Positions 14,601-25,300 of a stretch of DNA of 64,000 nt are shown piece after piece (within the stretch, counting starts at the first letter, position 1; every line of letters begins with the position of its first letter). The translations under genes were made by a program, and so were the position numbers. Source of the DNA: Sipunculus nudus. Lineage: Eukaryota; Annelida; Sipuncula; Golfingiida; Sipunculidae. The notes under the pieces were generated by a model. It was not told the DNA's origin and did not search any database. It saw nothing but the letters and a program-made list of their open reading frames with translations. The DNA is taken from NCBI GenBank assembly GCA_026874595.1, contig CM049313.1, positions 53,555,659-53,619,658 on the forward strand, in the 5' to 3' direction.

Positions 14601-17600
14601 CCTAATGAAAAAGGACTTGATATGATACTCAAAATCTTAAATCGAAGCTTTAAATATCTGGTTTTCTGTCTGGTTCTTTGGACCATGGTTGGAGACAGAT
14701 GGTTAATATTCAACTTAATAGAATGTGCTCATATATTTAAATGAAATCTTAGGTTTAGTGACAATTCCATTTTGATAACTTATGCCACCCTTTTTGAAAG
14801 ATATAGAAGCATGGTTTAAGTATAACTTTAAGAATGTTTACACTCCTGATGTTATTTTATGTCAAGAGTTGTTTTTTAATTCACATATAAAATTAGATAA
14901 GAAAACTGTTTAAGTAAAGAAAGGTAGAATGCTGGTGTCACAAATTTATAAGATTATAAAGAATAAGGATAGACAATACACATTCCTGTCAAATACAGAA
15001 CTGACAAAAAAAGTTAAAATTCGGCAAATGCAGTATTAAGTATAATTGACGCAATTCCAGTAACTTGGCAAAAATAGTTAAAAACATGTAATAATACACA
15101 TAATTACATTCCAGATAAAAAATGATATAATCATGAACTTTAGGAAAGTCGCTTAAAAGGTTTACAAAGATATAATAATGGATGTCTGCACTGAACCTTT
15201 AACAACTATTGATAAATTGACTAGACGCATGCAGTGTAACCACCAAGATTTTGTATATAAGCCTTTTAACAAGTAAATACATCAAAATATCTGAAATATT
15301 AAGAATGTTTTAATTTAATCTTTATTCACAGGACTATAACTCTCAATCCACTTTTAAATAGGGAAAGCAAGTAGTGTGCTCTGTTCACCTTGTAAAGTAA
15401 AGAAATAATCATACATCTGTTTATAATTGTAGGGAAGTATAATTGTCGGGGAAATACAACCCATTTTTTTAAATTGGTTGATGAGCAAACACATACCAGT
15501 GACGAAATTTTTTCAGTAAAATATTTATTTTTTAACAATTCTACCAAACCTTTTATAAATATGCTTATATATTGCATACCTTTTTTAAATTAAATGTGTG
15601 CAAATGTAAAGTTTAAGGCCAAACTTCTCTTTTTAATAATAAGCTCTATATTGAACAGATATATACCAGAGAAATATTACTTCCAAGAAAGGAAATATGT
15701 TAATAAAAAAAGTTATCCCCTTTTTGTAGAAAAATTTCATGTTATTCAGGTGAACTTGATGTACGGTAAACGATAATCATATTCTTTTAATGACCTGTTA
15801 TTATTTTTAATGCTATCTGGTTTTTCTATTCAGCAACCACTGTCATATTATGCTCAATGATTGTAAACGTACTGTTTCAAGCTTGAAAGGTAACCATTCA
15901 AGATGATATTTATACCTGGCGAAAATATACAATTTTTCACTGAAATTGGTCTCATTATATAAATATTACTACGCTTGCATTTTTTTTTTTTTTTTGCAAT
16001 TATGTAACGTTAGTCTCTTGTTAAGTGCTTTTGTCTCAGGTCTGATGTATGTGTGTTGTATCCAACATGGTATTGATGTTTATTTAAGCTGTTGTATTGA
16101 AAGGTTCCGGGGGGGGGGGATCCTTGTAAAGTCTCCTTTGAATACTGGAACTAGGTCTTTAATTCTTGTAATACATTACAAAATATAACACATTACAAAA
16201 TACAAAAAAAATGATTTTGATCAGTTTCCAACAATAACACTAGCCATAGGCTATTCCAACAGACAAAATATAACATTAATAAAGGAAATCCGCACCCAGA
16301 AAAATTCAGCTGAGCGTCATGGCCCATGAGCCACTTGTTTTATATACAAGAAGGTAGGATGCAAATGTCAACTGACAAGCCAGTTTTTCTTCAATTTGAA
16401 AAGTTTAATACGTTTAAATAGTAAATATTAGAAAGCGATTTAAACATGTTTATGTGTATTTATGGTGATACTTTCTATATGATACCACCTTCATAACCAT
16501 TACAATTTATACAACCATTGCATAATTCGCGTGAAATTGAATTCGTCCTGCTCTTGAAACTGATCTCCAAACTAAGACTCATCTAGACTAGTGGCCAGTG
16601 TCTGATAATTTTTGTCACATGGTCGCCAGAACAGGTTATGACTAACCTCGCAACCAAAATCGCGTAAGAGGAGATCTTAAGTGCGATTACAATTTTAATG
16701 TACTTAACCATTTAAAATTGCAGGTTATGACGAACATGGCCGACAACATAGCCTATGAGAAGACTGTGAAAGTTGATCTTGAGAATGATTACACAGAAGT
16801 GGCAGAGACTTAGGAAAATGGTACAGACTTTCTTAGGCAGATGCACGACTTCCCAGAGCATCTGTTTAGCACGGCCCCGACAGGGATGCCAACATTCAGC
16901 GTTGACGGTAGGTGGCCTAGTTTTAAATATGAATTAATGTTGTCGTAATAATACTTTTAAAAAAAAACTTCATTTCCAAACTTTATTTGCCTTGATCATT
17001 CAAATCAATTCTGGATCTTTTTAAGTAGACTCGAAAAATAATTTCGATGACGTCTTTAAAAAAATGGGAGGACCTGGAAAATAAGTTAACTTAAAAGAAC
17101 TAGGGAACCTGGGACCATCTGAAATCCGTTCGGTCTACAATCAAGAGCCTTTCGAACGAACAGAAATGAATAAGCGTGCCTCAGTATTTGCCTGTTTCCT
17201 CGCTGTTAATCTATTACTTAACGTATTCGGGATATTGAACCTAACAGGAGAATATTGAACCTTGTATGAGCAAACTATTAAATACTAATACGCTTAACAT
17301 TTTCAATTTACTGAAATTATACACAAATTAAGTCGTTTGACAATATGAATATAGAAATGTAGAACGTATGTAAATCAGGCTCTTTACTGTAAATCATTGT
17401 CTGGACACGCTGATCTCGTGTTATTATAGGAAAATTTATCTTTTCAACAGGCCTAGCTTTGTCGAACATCCTGCAGCGACAAGTTGAGACATTAACATTC
17501 CTTTTAAAGTGGGCAGAGACCTTGGACGGAGTCTACGACCGGATTGCGGCAGTCAGTATCGTAAAGAAGATGCAGCTGGATGTGACCAATATGAACTCTT

Positions 17601-17731
17601 ACATTGTGTTAAGTATTTGTCAGTCTTTGGACAAAACATTGGTCCACGATGACGTCTTTAGAGCTATAGCCTTCCAGTACCCGACGCTAACAGAATACGA
17701 AGGGGTAAATCTGGCAGGATACAAGAGTTAA
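8623..17731 (+). CDS. gene 1: six-exon gene for a secreted helical protein, interrupted by an in-frame TAG
   Basis: Exons: 8623-8677, 10229-10419, 11843-12367, 13821-13967, 16724-16907, 17451-17731, all with GT donors and AG acceptors. Joined they make 461 codons including the final TAA, with a TAG at codon 336 (16811-16813). Residues 1-19 form a clear signal peptide (MRLVFALVVVGALAWTAQG), so the product should enter the secretory pathway. Exon 2 holds the only close cysteine pair (CEYEPELC). Exon 3 (residues 83-257) is Ala/Asp/Lys/Asn-rich and looks alpha-helical, with a more apolar patch (GPTLTYYAYLAG) and then a basic linker. Exon 4 has a second apolar patch (GTLYAASIANFVLTA). The minus-strand paralogue (gene 2) has the same exon phases. 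I do not recognise the family; a membrane-active helical bundle is one possibility, unproven. If the TAG is real, the product is 335 residues and lacks exon 6. Start codon chosen because the signal peptide and the 55-nt exon match gene 2. Confidence 0.8.
9945..10014 (-). repeat. tRNA-derived repeat (SINE head) in gene 1 intron 1
   Basis: On the minus strand this 70-base segment has an A-box-like TGGCTCAGGGGTAGAGC and a B-box-like GAGTTCAAATCTC at tRNA-like spacing, with a pairable D stem (GCTC/GAGC). The anticodon arm and acceptor ends do not pair well, so it is not called as a functional tRNA. Confidence 0.5.
10229..10419 (+). CDS. gene 1 exon 2 (Cys-loop exon)
   Basis: Acceptor CTTCACAG, donor CAG|GTATGT. 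191 nt, residues 19-82. Contains RRLESLIFHGLTLAD and MKGCEYEPELC, both strongly conserved in gene 2. The two cysteines probably form a disulphide in the secreted protein (inference). Confidence 0.85.
10568..10673. repeat. perfect 29-bp inverted repeat in gene 1 intron 2
   Basis: Arms 10568-10596 and 10645-10673 are exact reverse complements (29 of 29) around a 48-base loop. The loop itself contains a direct repeat of GCAATTGTCTTT with the right arm. RNA from either strand could form a strong hairpin. Confidence 0.9.
11843..12367 (+). CDS. gene 1 exon 3 (large helical exon)
   Basis: Acceptor TTGTAG, donor AAG|GTTAGT (weak at +3). 175 codons. Long amphipathic-looking stretches, an apolar patch GPTLTYYAYLAG, then a basic Lys/Ser/Asn linker ending LKYMK; gene 2 ends the same exon LSYMK. 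Reading frame continues past the donor, so the boundary rests on the paralogue match. Confidence 0.85.
12773..13635 (+). mobile_element. dispersed element with conserved termini, copy a (gene 1 intron 3)
   Basis: Begins AGTCATCTGAGCTACAGCG with GATCACCC and GTCCGTCCG-type motifs, ends GTCATGGCCCATGGGCC. Interior segments match the units of copy c (31.4-32.9 kb) in reverse orientation. No coding capacity. Terminal style and tandem interior resemble non-autonomous, Helitron-related elements known from bivalves, but class is inferred. Confidence 0.65.
13821..13967 (+). CDS. gene 1 exon 4
   Basis: Acceptor TTCTTTTCAG, donor GAG|GTAGGA. 49 codons, phase 0 at both ends. Starts with the apolar segment AFRGTLYAASIANFV, nearly identical in gene 2, followed by a Glu/Lys-rich helix (SEEMLKSLKETKALLEEI). 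Confidence 0.85.
14151..16342 (+). mobile_element. dispersed element with conserved termini, copy b (gene 1 intron 4)
   Basis: Same 5' terminus (AGTCATCTGAGCTACAGCG) at 14151 and same 3' terminus (GAGCGTCATGGCCCATGAGCC) near 16337. The interior is disrupted or extended by unrelated AT-rich DNA between about 14560 and 16080, where family sequence resumes. No intact coding frame. Confidence 0.55.
16724..16907 (+). CDS. gene 1 exon 5, contains premature TAG
   Basis: Acceptor AAATTGCAG, donor GACG|GTAGGT. 184 nt, exactly as in gene 2. The frame reads DYTEVAET, stop, ENGTDFLRQMHDFPE; gene 2 reads IDISTTFRNITDFLKQMNDF at the same place, so the TAG (16811-16813) replaces a Phe codon. Skipping this exon would not restore the frame, since 184 is not a multiple of 3. 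Confidence 0.85.
17451..17731 (+). CDS. gene 1 exon 6 (C-terminal exon)
   Basis: Acceptor TTTTCAACAG. 281 nt ending TAA. Encodes SNILQRQVETLTFLLKWAET and, near the end, AFQYPTLTEYEGV; gene 2 has AFQYPKMTNYNGV. The frame is intact although it lies downstream of the premature stop, which suggests the stop is recent or allelic. Confidence 0.85.
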
Positions 17732-19004
17732 CTTTTTCGAATTGTCTCTAATGTGAAGCAAATTTTACTAATGTGCAGTAAATTTGTAGCCATGGTCAGT
17801 TCAGTCTAATTCAGTCAATACTGTGAAACATTTGTCCTTAAAGGTTTGTGATCTTCCACGAAAATCTAAACGTATGGTTTGTTTGTTAAAGATAAAATAT
17901 TAAGTGGCGTTGGCCCTTGCCGTTGTCTATAAGCTGTTAATTTCTCGTTCCTGTTACAGAAAACCTCTGGAAGTACGGATCTAATTCAGGGTGTTGTGAA
18001 ATAATACCTTGTAAAACTCCTATTGCTGTTTGTTTTCTTTACCAAGGTTACCTGAGATTTGTTAGAGAAGAAAGTTGACATACAGGCATAGATGTATGGT
18101 GTAAATTTGCCATTATCATTATCGTTCGAATACTTTTAAAAATAATTTTACATAACATTACCGAAACCTCTAGAACCATAGATATAATTTTAACACCCAA
18201 CCCGCTAGGTCATAAATTAAGTAGTATTAAACCTCCCATGGTGGTCATTATGCAATATTTACCTTTAATCTGAATCTTAGCATACAAAAGATCGTATACA
18301 CTACACGACGATCATACAGGAAATTTAATGGAATAGCCTCCCTTTATGACTTTTAAAAGGATTAGAATTGACTCAACCACATTTTGACTCGACTACATTT
18401 TACTCACTGTATCTAATGTAAATGACGCTTGAATTCTCTGGAATGAGGCCTTTCTCTACGTTTGTAATAAGCATGCACTAATTAGATAAGTCAGTGTAAA
18501 ATTCCAAAAACCTTGTTGATGAAAATGAAAATTCGAGAAATGGAGGCAACGTAACTTCATGTACAAAATAAGGTTAAAAATCAATGAGACAGGCTTAGTC
18601 ATTTATTATATGGTATGAACCAAAAAAAAGATAGGGATATTGTGAACAGCATCTTAAAGAAGCTCAAAATGGCAATAATCCCAATTACATTTAATTTTGA
18701 AGCGGCCCTACAACTGTCTGTGAAATTTTCTACGTCCAAGCAGTTTTGACATCCATCATCCCCCCCCACCGTAACTTTGAATTTAAACTAAACAAGCTAC
18801 CTACCCCACTGAAAAGAAATCCACAAGAATTACTCCCATACAAAAAGATAAAGGACCCAAAAAAGATATTAATAATTATCGGCCTTTTTCTGGGGTTTTT
18901 TTTTTCCTCATTTAGCATGCATATCTAAAACAGGTTCTACATGCTCAAAATTTATAACTCTTAAAAATTATTACCATTTTTAACATGACATAACTCATGA
19001 TCAG

Positions 19005-19510
19005 TATTGTCACACCACACACGCAGCGGACATATATTCCCGAGTTCTTTCACACAGAAAAGTCCAAAATACCACTCGTTGTCTGAACTGAAGAACACGG
19101 TTTATTCCGGTAACATCCAACAAGTGGCCACCGTCGTCGTTGACTGGTTCCAATCTTACAATAACAACGTCTTCAACAAATACCAATCACGTATATCTTC
19201 TAACGCCCTGATCGGCTGCAACTATATATATATTCTCTCCAGGACTAATACTGTCCTCGCGGAATTTATAACACACCCCGCTCAGTGTTCAACTATATAA
19301 CGACCCGTCACCAGTTGACGCTAGCTTCCAAAATCATACACCGCCTGACCGGCCTTGACACCGCCCTATTTATACCTGGGTAACCGAAACTTCTAGAGGT
19401 CTCTAGAATAATCAAGTCGTTCCTTGTCAAGACTAGCACCTACGGGATTTTCTAGAATTTACCTATTGGAAATTACACATTACCTGAATTCTCTAGAACC
19501 TTCTGTCATC
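19005..19510 (-). repeat. LTR-like or promoter-like block
   Basis: On the minus strand there is a TATA box (GGTATAAATAGGGC, TATAAATA at 19367-19374) preceded by several TTCTAGA-type motifs, for example TTCTAGAA at 19450-19457. GC content is higher than in the flanks. This arrangement fits a solo LTR or an old promoter. No second copy bounding coding DNA was found, so the call is weak. Confidence 0.3.
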
Positions 19511-20054
19511 TAATTATAATAAATCATGGTACAGTAAGTCCATTTACTTATATAATAAACAAAATACTTTAAAAAAAATTGGTTAAAGGTAAACTGGTGT
19601 TTTACTATATTTGTCCGTTTATGCCTTGGGTCCGCAGTCACTGTTGTATATTTAAGCCTTCCTGATACACTTGTACTCCTCGCGATTTCGTGTAAAATTA
19701 AACCTGAGACACAAGCACATTCATCCCGCTTATGCATCCTTCTCGCGTGTGTTTCTCTAACTATACTTTATTTTGTAACAAATTATTAGATTTTGTTACA
19801 AATTTAAGTTGCAAAGGGACTATTCTTTTAATCGCCAACCTCTACATTCCTCCCTTTGTTGGTTTTAACTGAATACTTCAGGTGACTATATAGCTTACTC
19901 CATATAAAGGACTACAAATCAGCGGGCCCGAATACAGGACTCCTATTAAGCGGGTCCGATGCTGTGTACTGAGTGATCAAAACGTGGATTTAACTATCTG
20001 GCTTCACAATGTATATTGTACTGTCAACTATAAAGTTCAGGAACATTGAATATT

Positions 20055-20200
20055 GTTGCGGGTAGCACATAAAAAGCGGACAGAACTGTCTCGCTGGTGA
20101 AGCTTGCTTTTCTAGCGAAGCGGTTGGTACCCCGGACATGGGCGCCATCGACATGGGTTCGAATCCGGGATCGGCCCCTGAGCAATTTGTATACGTAACA
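20055..20200 (+). mobile_element. tRNA-derived SINE, copy 1
   Basis: A-box TAGCGAAGCGGTTGGTA at 20113-20129 and B-box GGGTTCGAATCC at 20155-20166, followed by GGGATCGGCCC. Closely matches the minus-strand copies at 43001-43150 and 60793-60943 over about 140 bases. Confidence 0.8.
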
Positions 20201-21741
20201 ACATAAGCATGGGATATGGCTTAGCAACACTTCTACAGAAAATCTTAAGATATATATTAGAACTTCTCGTATATTTTCCGGGCAATCTAAGGAGTGCAAT
20301 CTTGCACTACACAGATGCTGCTTTGGTCATTGTTTGCATATTTTGTACTGAAAACCGGTTTGTGTATCAGTCTTTACGACGTGTATCGGCCTTGTCCTCT
20401 GACAAACCTCAAATTCATCAGCCTCGGTTCTGATGAACCTCTTATACATAAAATTTCGATCGAAATTCAGTATTGAGAAGAGTATTCACATGGTTGTGAA
20501 TTCCGTGTAACTTTTATCAACATACAGAGATTTTTTTATGGAGAAAACAGTCCGGGCTTTATCGACATGAAAGTCCAAGTCACTGAAGAGCATTTGACGG
20601 CAGCTGTCGGTTGTGGGCCCAAATAAACATGGGTCGCCTGGTTGTTTGCTGTAAACTATCACTATAAATCACACTCTCTATAATTGCTTCAGATTAATAC
20701 GGATTATCCTGATACTAAAGTTTGCTAGATTGAATAGGTATAATGATATTAATGAATCTGTTTTATTTATGAAATTAAATTAAAGCAAGTACACCGAAAA
20801 AAATGGAAAATCTCAAACTGTATTTATTTATTAAAGTAAGCTGTATGAACTCGTCATTTAAATGAAAAGGTATAAATTGATTCTTAGTGTTTGCTTATAT
20901 AAAAAAGTAATTTGATACGGGTGAATTTATGACCTGTATTTCATCTCCTGCTATGACTGGTGGCATTATTTTCCAGTCCTTAAATTACTAAGTCCGTATA
21001 TTTTTATCAGCATGAACATAAACAGTGTATTGAAGAAAGTATGTAAAAAAACGGGTTGCCGGGGGGGGGGGGGGTGTTATTACCGAAAGCAGTCTTGGAT
21101 TGGAGGCGTTACATTAGGTTTTCGCTTAAATCTAGTTCTGGGAATATAAAGGCAGAATTAACTGACAAATCTTTTGGTTTATTTTTCTGCAATTTATTTT
21201 TCTTTTGAAAAAACTTTTTAAGCAGTGAGGGGATGCTTGGGAAAGCTACCCTGCCCGTGTAAACTGACCAGCTGAGACATGGACCTTATCTGCTCGACGA
21301 TTGGGACATTCCAAAGGAATAAAGAAAGAAGCCCCCGTCCTAAGAAACACCCGCTCAAAATCCAACCTTATGAAAAAATCTTCCCAAAAAATCACATTAA
21401 CAGTCACATAATAAAAAGTTGCAGAAGACTTAATTTCCCCGATAGGTGTGAATGGGATATAGGAATAACTCCTTTATCGTTCCTCGCTTAAGGCTTATAC
21501 CCTATTGTTCCCTTAGTTTTCATAACAATACATCTTAAGCGTAAGATTAAGCTATAAGAGTCAAAGCTTTTCCATTACTCAGATTTTTGCACAATCCAAA
21601 ATCCTAAATTAGCAATTGCTAAATCAAATTGCTTTGCTTTTATTCACTGTTTTGTACCTTAATAACATGTAAATAATGCAAATTAGGAAATTTAATATCA
21701 CTGAATTTAATCTATTTTTAGAAGATTTTATTTTATCTTAG

Positions 21742-21920
21742 TTCTTCTTCTAGTAATTTTATCTCAGTGCTAGAAGAAGAAATGCATCTTTCATCAAAAT
21801 CATTAGAACATTAGAAAGAGTTCTTCTGATAAGTTCTAAAAGAGTTAAATACATCTTACATAAAAACATATTAACAGTTGAAGAGTTCTTCTAGTAATTT
21901 CTTTTTTAGTTCTAGAAGAA
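21742..21920. repeat. pair of short hairpins
   Basis: TTCTTCTTCTAG (21742-21753) pairs perfectly with CTAGAAGAAGAA (21770-21781). A related hairpin uses TTCTTCTAG (21886-21894) and CTAGAAGAA (21912-21920). Both are followed by similar AAAT(G/A)CATCTT sequence, so the hairpin is duplicated. Function unknown. Confidence 0.7.
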
Positions 21921-22105
21921 GAAATACATCTTACATGAAAGGAAATCATAAGACCAGTAGAACAGTATTTAATTAGATAATTGCGATCACAATTATTAGA
22001 TGTTCCTAAATCTCAGTATCTGTGACACAATGAACCAGTTTCGTGCTTTCAATATTCTCACCGTATTCCGGTTTTATCCATTGTCTGCATATAACTTAGT
22101 GTTCT

Positions 22106-22392
22106 TTAACCCCTGTACGTATCCATGACTACACCATTGTAGTTCGTCATCTTTGGATACTGGAAGGCTACTGTCTTCATCAGCATCTCGTTCGTTATTG
22201 CCTCATCCCTCGTGATGGTTTTAATGAGGTCGAGGACCGTTGCAGCGTTAAGCTTTGTGACATTTAACTTGAGATTCCCCACCAAGTTGACGGCAGATAT
22301 CCGCTTGTATACACCAACCAGTGTGTCAGCCCACTCGTCTACAAACTGTAGCGTCTCTTTTTGTCGCTCAACGATGTTGTCCATGGTGACAT
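22106..22392 (-). CDS. gene 2 exon 6 (C-terminal exon)
   Basis: Acceptor GTCACCACAG. 287 nt ending TAA. Encodes MDNIVERQKETLQFVDEWAD and AFQYPKMTNYNGV. An ATG lies near the exon start, but the upstream exons show that this is internal. Confidence 0.85.
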
Positions 22393-25300
22393 CTGTGGTG
22401 ACAATTTGACAATATATTACTCTAAATCGATATCTAAATAAAATAATAAAGGAATTATAAGATTTCAAACCACACCAGAGCAAAAATCAAACACTTGAAT
22501 GAATTAATATGTCTAAATATTGGAAATGTAAAATAATGTTTTACAAGTGTCAAAGCCAGCATCATAAACACATTGATGTATCCTAATTATTAAGAACGTT
22601 CGTGTGACCAGATGAACATTTAATGGAAAATCAGACAATCCCTAGACCACAATGTAACCAAACCAACTGCCTCTCCTCAATTTCCTTACAGCATTTTTAT
22701 ATGATACAATTGTAATAGGTCATTTACTTTTAAGTCAAGATTCATAAGATGAAAGAAAGAATGCCACTGCAAACACTGCACAGAGACACTTAATGACAAA
22801 TTAGTACCCGATAAGTGCAACTTCTGTGTCTTGGATATAACCAACTCGCTTAAGCGTTGGTTATAATTACATGCAAGTAATGTGATAACCGTGTCTACAA
22901 AATTTCGGAATGATTGGTGTAATGGTTCATGAGATAATTGGCAGGTGGACCATTTTAGTAGTCCACCCTCCTATATGCATTGGACTAATTAATCAGAGAA
23001 ATGGATTTATTTTTTTTTCCTTATTAAAGCAGACCCTTCCAAGTAGAAAATACACCTTAAAGCCAGCTATACACCTACCATTTCTGTAGAAGTCATGTTA
23101 TTTATATTTCTAGCTTACTCTGCATACATATAAAGTGACTTTATGTAACTCATGTTAGAAAATCATTTAACGTATGTATGAGCCTGTTTACAATGTGTTA
23201 GTAAACACGGAACATGCGCCAGTATAGACAAACAGAAAAACTGTGTAACCTAAGGCGGTGGGATGCATATTTGCGGAAGGTAAATATGTTATAAACATGT
23301 TATAGCACTTGGATATAAACAAAATAAACAGCTTGCGTGATATGGGATTGGAGTTTTCTGGCCTATAAATTGTTATAAAAGGTTAATGGTCTTCGCTTTT
23401 GCTGATAAACTTTAGATATCGAATATGCCCCTTTAAGCCCTGTAACCGGACTAAAACGACCATCAACGCAATTTTTTTCAACTAATTTGAAATCATTTTA
23501 ACAAAAGTACCGTAAAATCAGAACGTCAACAATGCGTTACTTACCGTCAGCGGTGAAAGCCGGGGTATTTGAAGGGAAGGATTCAAACAGGGTCTTAGGG
23601 AAATCATTCATTTGTTTCAGGAAGTCAGTAATGTTCCTGAACGTGGTAGAAATATCAATGTAGTTCTTATTCAGCTCAACCTTCGTCGTCGCTTCCTTTG
23701 TTATTTCTGCGTCCAGTTCAGTTATTACCTACGTGAGAAATTAAACGTGATGATGTTTGAGGTTAAACAGTATCATTGGTTCCAATTTTCGAACAACTTG
23801 TCTAAAGTTTCCCGATTTGTATTAACCTGGCCAGACAATAATTGGTCTTTTAATTGTTGAATTTTGAATTAAGTCATTTATTTAAAAGTTAACCTTTAAA
23901 TATGCGAATAAGATTTATTACATATATATATATAACAGAGACAGGAGTTACACATTAAGAAAGAGAAAGATCGGGAGAGGACGAGAGAAAGAATGAGAGT
24001 GAAAGAATCATTGGGAAAGAAAAAGAAATAGAGAGAAAGAGAGCGAGAAAGAGAGAGGAAGAGTGACGGAAAGAAAGAGAGAGACAGAGAGAAAAAGAGG
24101 AAGAGAGCGAGAAAGAAAAGAGAGAAAATAGAAAAAGAGGAAAGAGAGTAAGGGAAAGAGAAGGAAAGAAAAATGAAAGAGAAAAGACAAGATTAAGATG
24201 GCAATAGGAGAGAGACAGAACGTGACCCTGGGAGAAGGAGAGACAGAGTTAGAGAGATGGAAACAGAGAGAGAGACACAGACAGACTAAGAGATAAACAA
24301 CGAGAGAAAGAGAGAGAGAGAGAGGAGGGGGGGGGGGGCAGAGAACAAAGGCATGCTGATGGTTCGACATAACATACAAAGAGACCTGCCTGTGAGTAAT
24401 TAGCCAGTACAGAGTCCAAGTCACTTTTCCTTTCCTTCAGTGAACGCAACTGCTGTTTTGAGGACTGCACTGTAGTTACAAAATTTGCAATACTGGCGGC
24501 ATAGAGGCCTCCTCTGAAAGCGAGGCCCAGAGCAGTCTGTAAAGATTAATAAATAAAAAACTTCATACATCATAGAGAAAATATATAATATATAGAAACG
24601 TAATTGTCATTACTAATTCAATGTGATAATTTTCATTGATCTGGATTGTAATTAATGCATGGCCTTAAATATATATGTACAATACGCTATGGTTATCAAG
24701 CCCTACAAATATCTAATACGTTGTTTGTTTTCTTACAATTAATTCACAATGATGATTTTGGTGACTAGATATGATTGGAACCCTAAAGGTCCACAATTTG
24801 GGCCCCGCCATGACAAGTTCCTGAAAGGCTTACGGGATGTTGATGGATCTGGAAAACGACAGAGCACAACCTCTCATCGGTGTCAATCTTCGGTACAATT
24901 TTCATGGCAAATGCTTGAAAGATTCTTGTGACAATGCGCTTGTAAGGAATTCTTAGATCGCTGCCTGGTGGCCATATTTTATTTCTGATGTGTCTTAAAT
25001 ACGATTGTGCACATCCTCCCAGGGTTTCGATCGAAAAAGATTTTCCCGGCCATATCTTGAAAGATTCTTGCAACGATGAGCGCGAAAGAGCATGACGGAC
25101 GGACACGAGGATGGACAGACAGACAGAAGCAAAGAAAACCTGATTTTCTTAAGGGACTCGCATAGGCGGGGTCCTGATAAATGCTAGCTTATAAAATACC
25201 TGACTGGTGCTAATAAAATAACTACAATAGTAAAAAAAAATTGTAAAGGCTCGATTTAGTTAAATTCTACTTGCCTTCATATACGAAAGTTTTGAGGTTT

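Larger units (their letters stand above)
17732..22105. other. intergenic region between convergent genes 1 and 2
   Basis: No supported gene. It contains an LTR-like or promoter-like block (about 19005-19510), a SINE (20055-20200), a G run at 21061-21074 and two short hairpins (21742-21781, 21886-21920). No obvious polyadenylation signal was found close behind either stop codon. Confidence 0.5.

Noticed and set aside
24008-24470. Leu/Ser-rich minus-strand frames of 138 and 73 codons
   Set aside because: They are the CU-rich side of the GA tract. The only coding part is gene 2 exon 4 at 24390-24536, in another extent.
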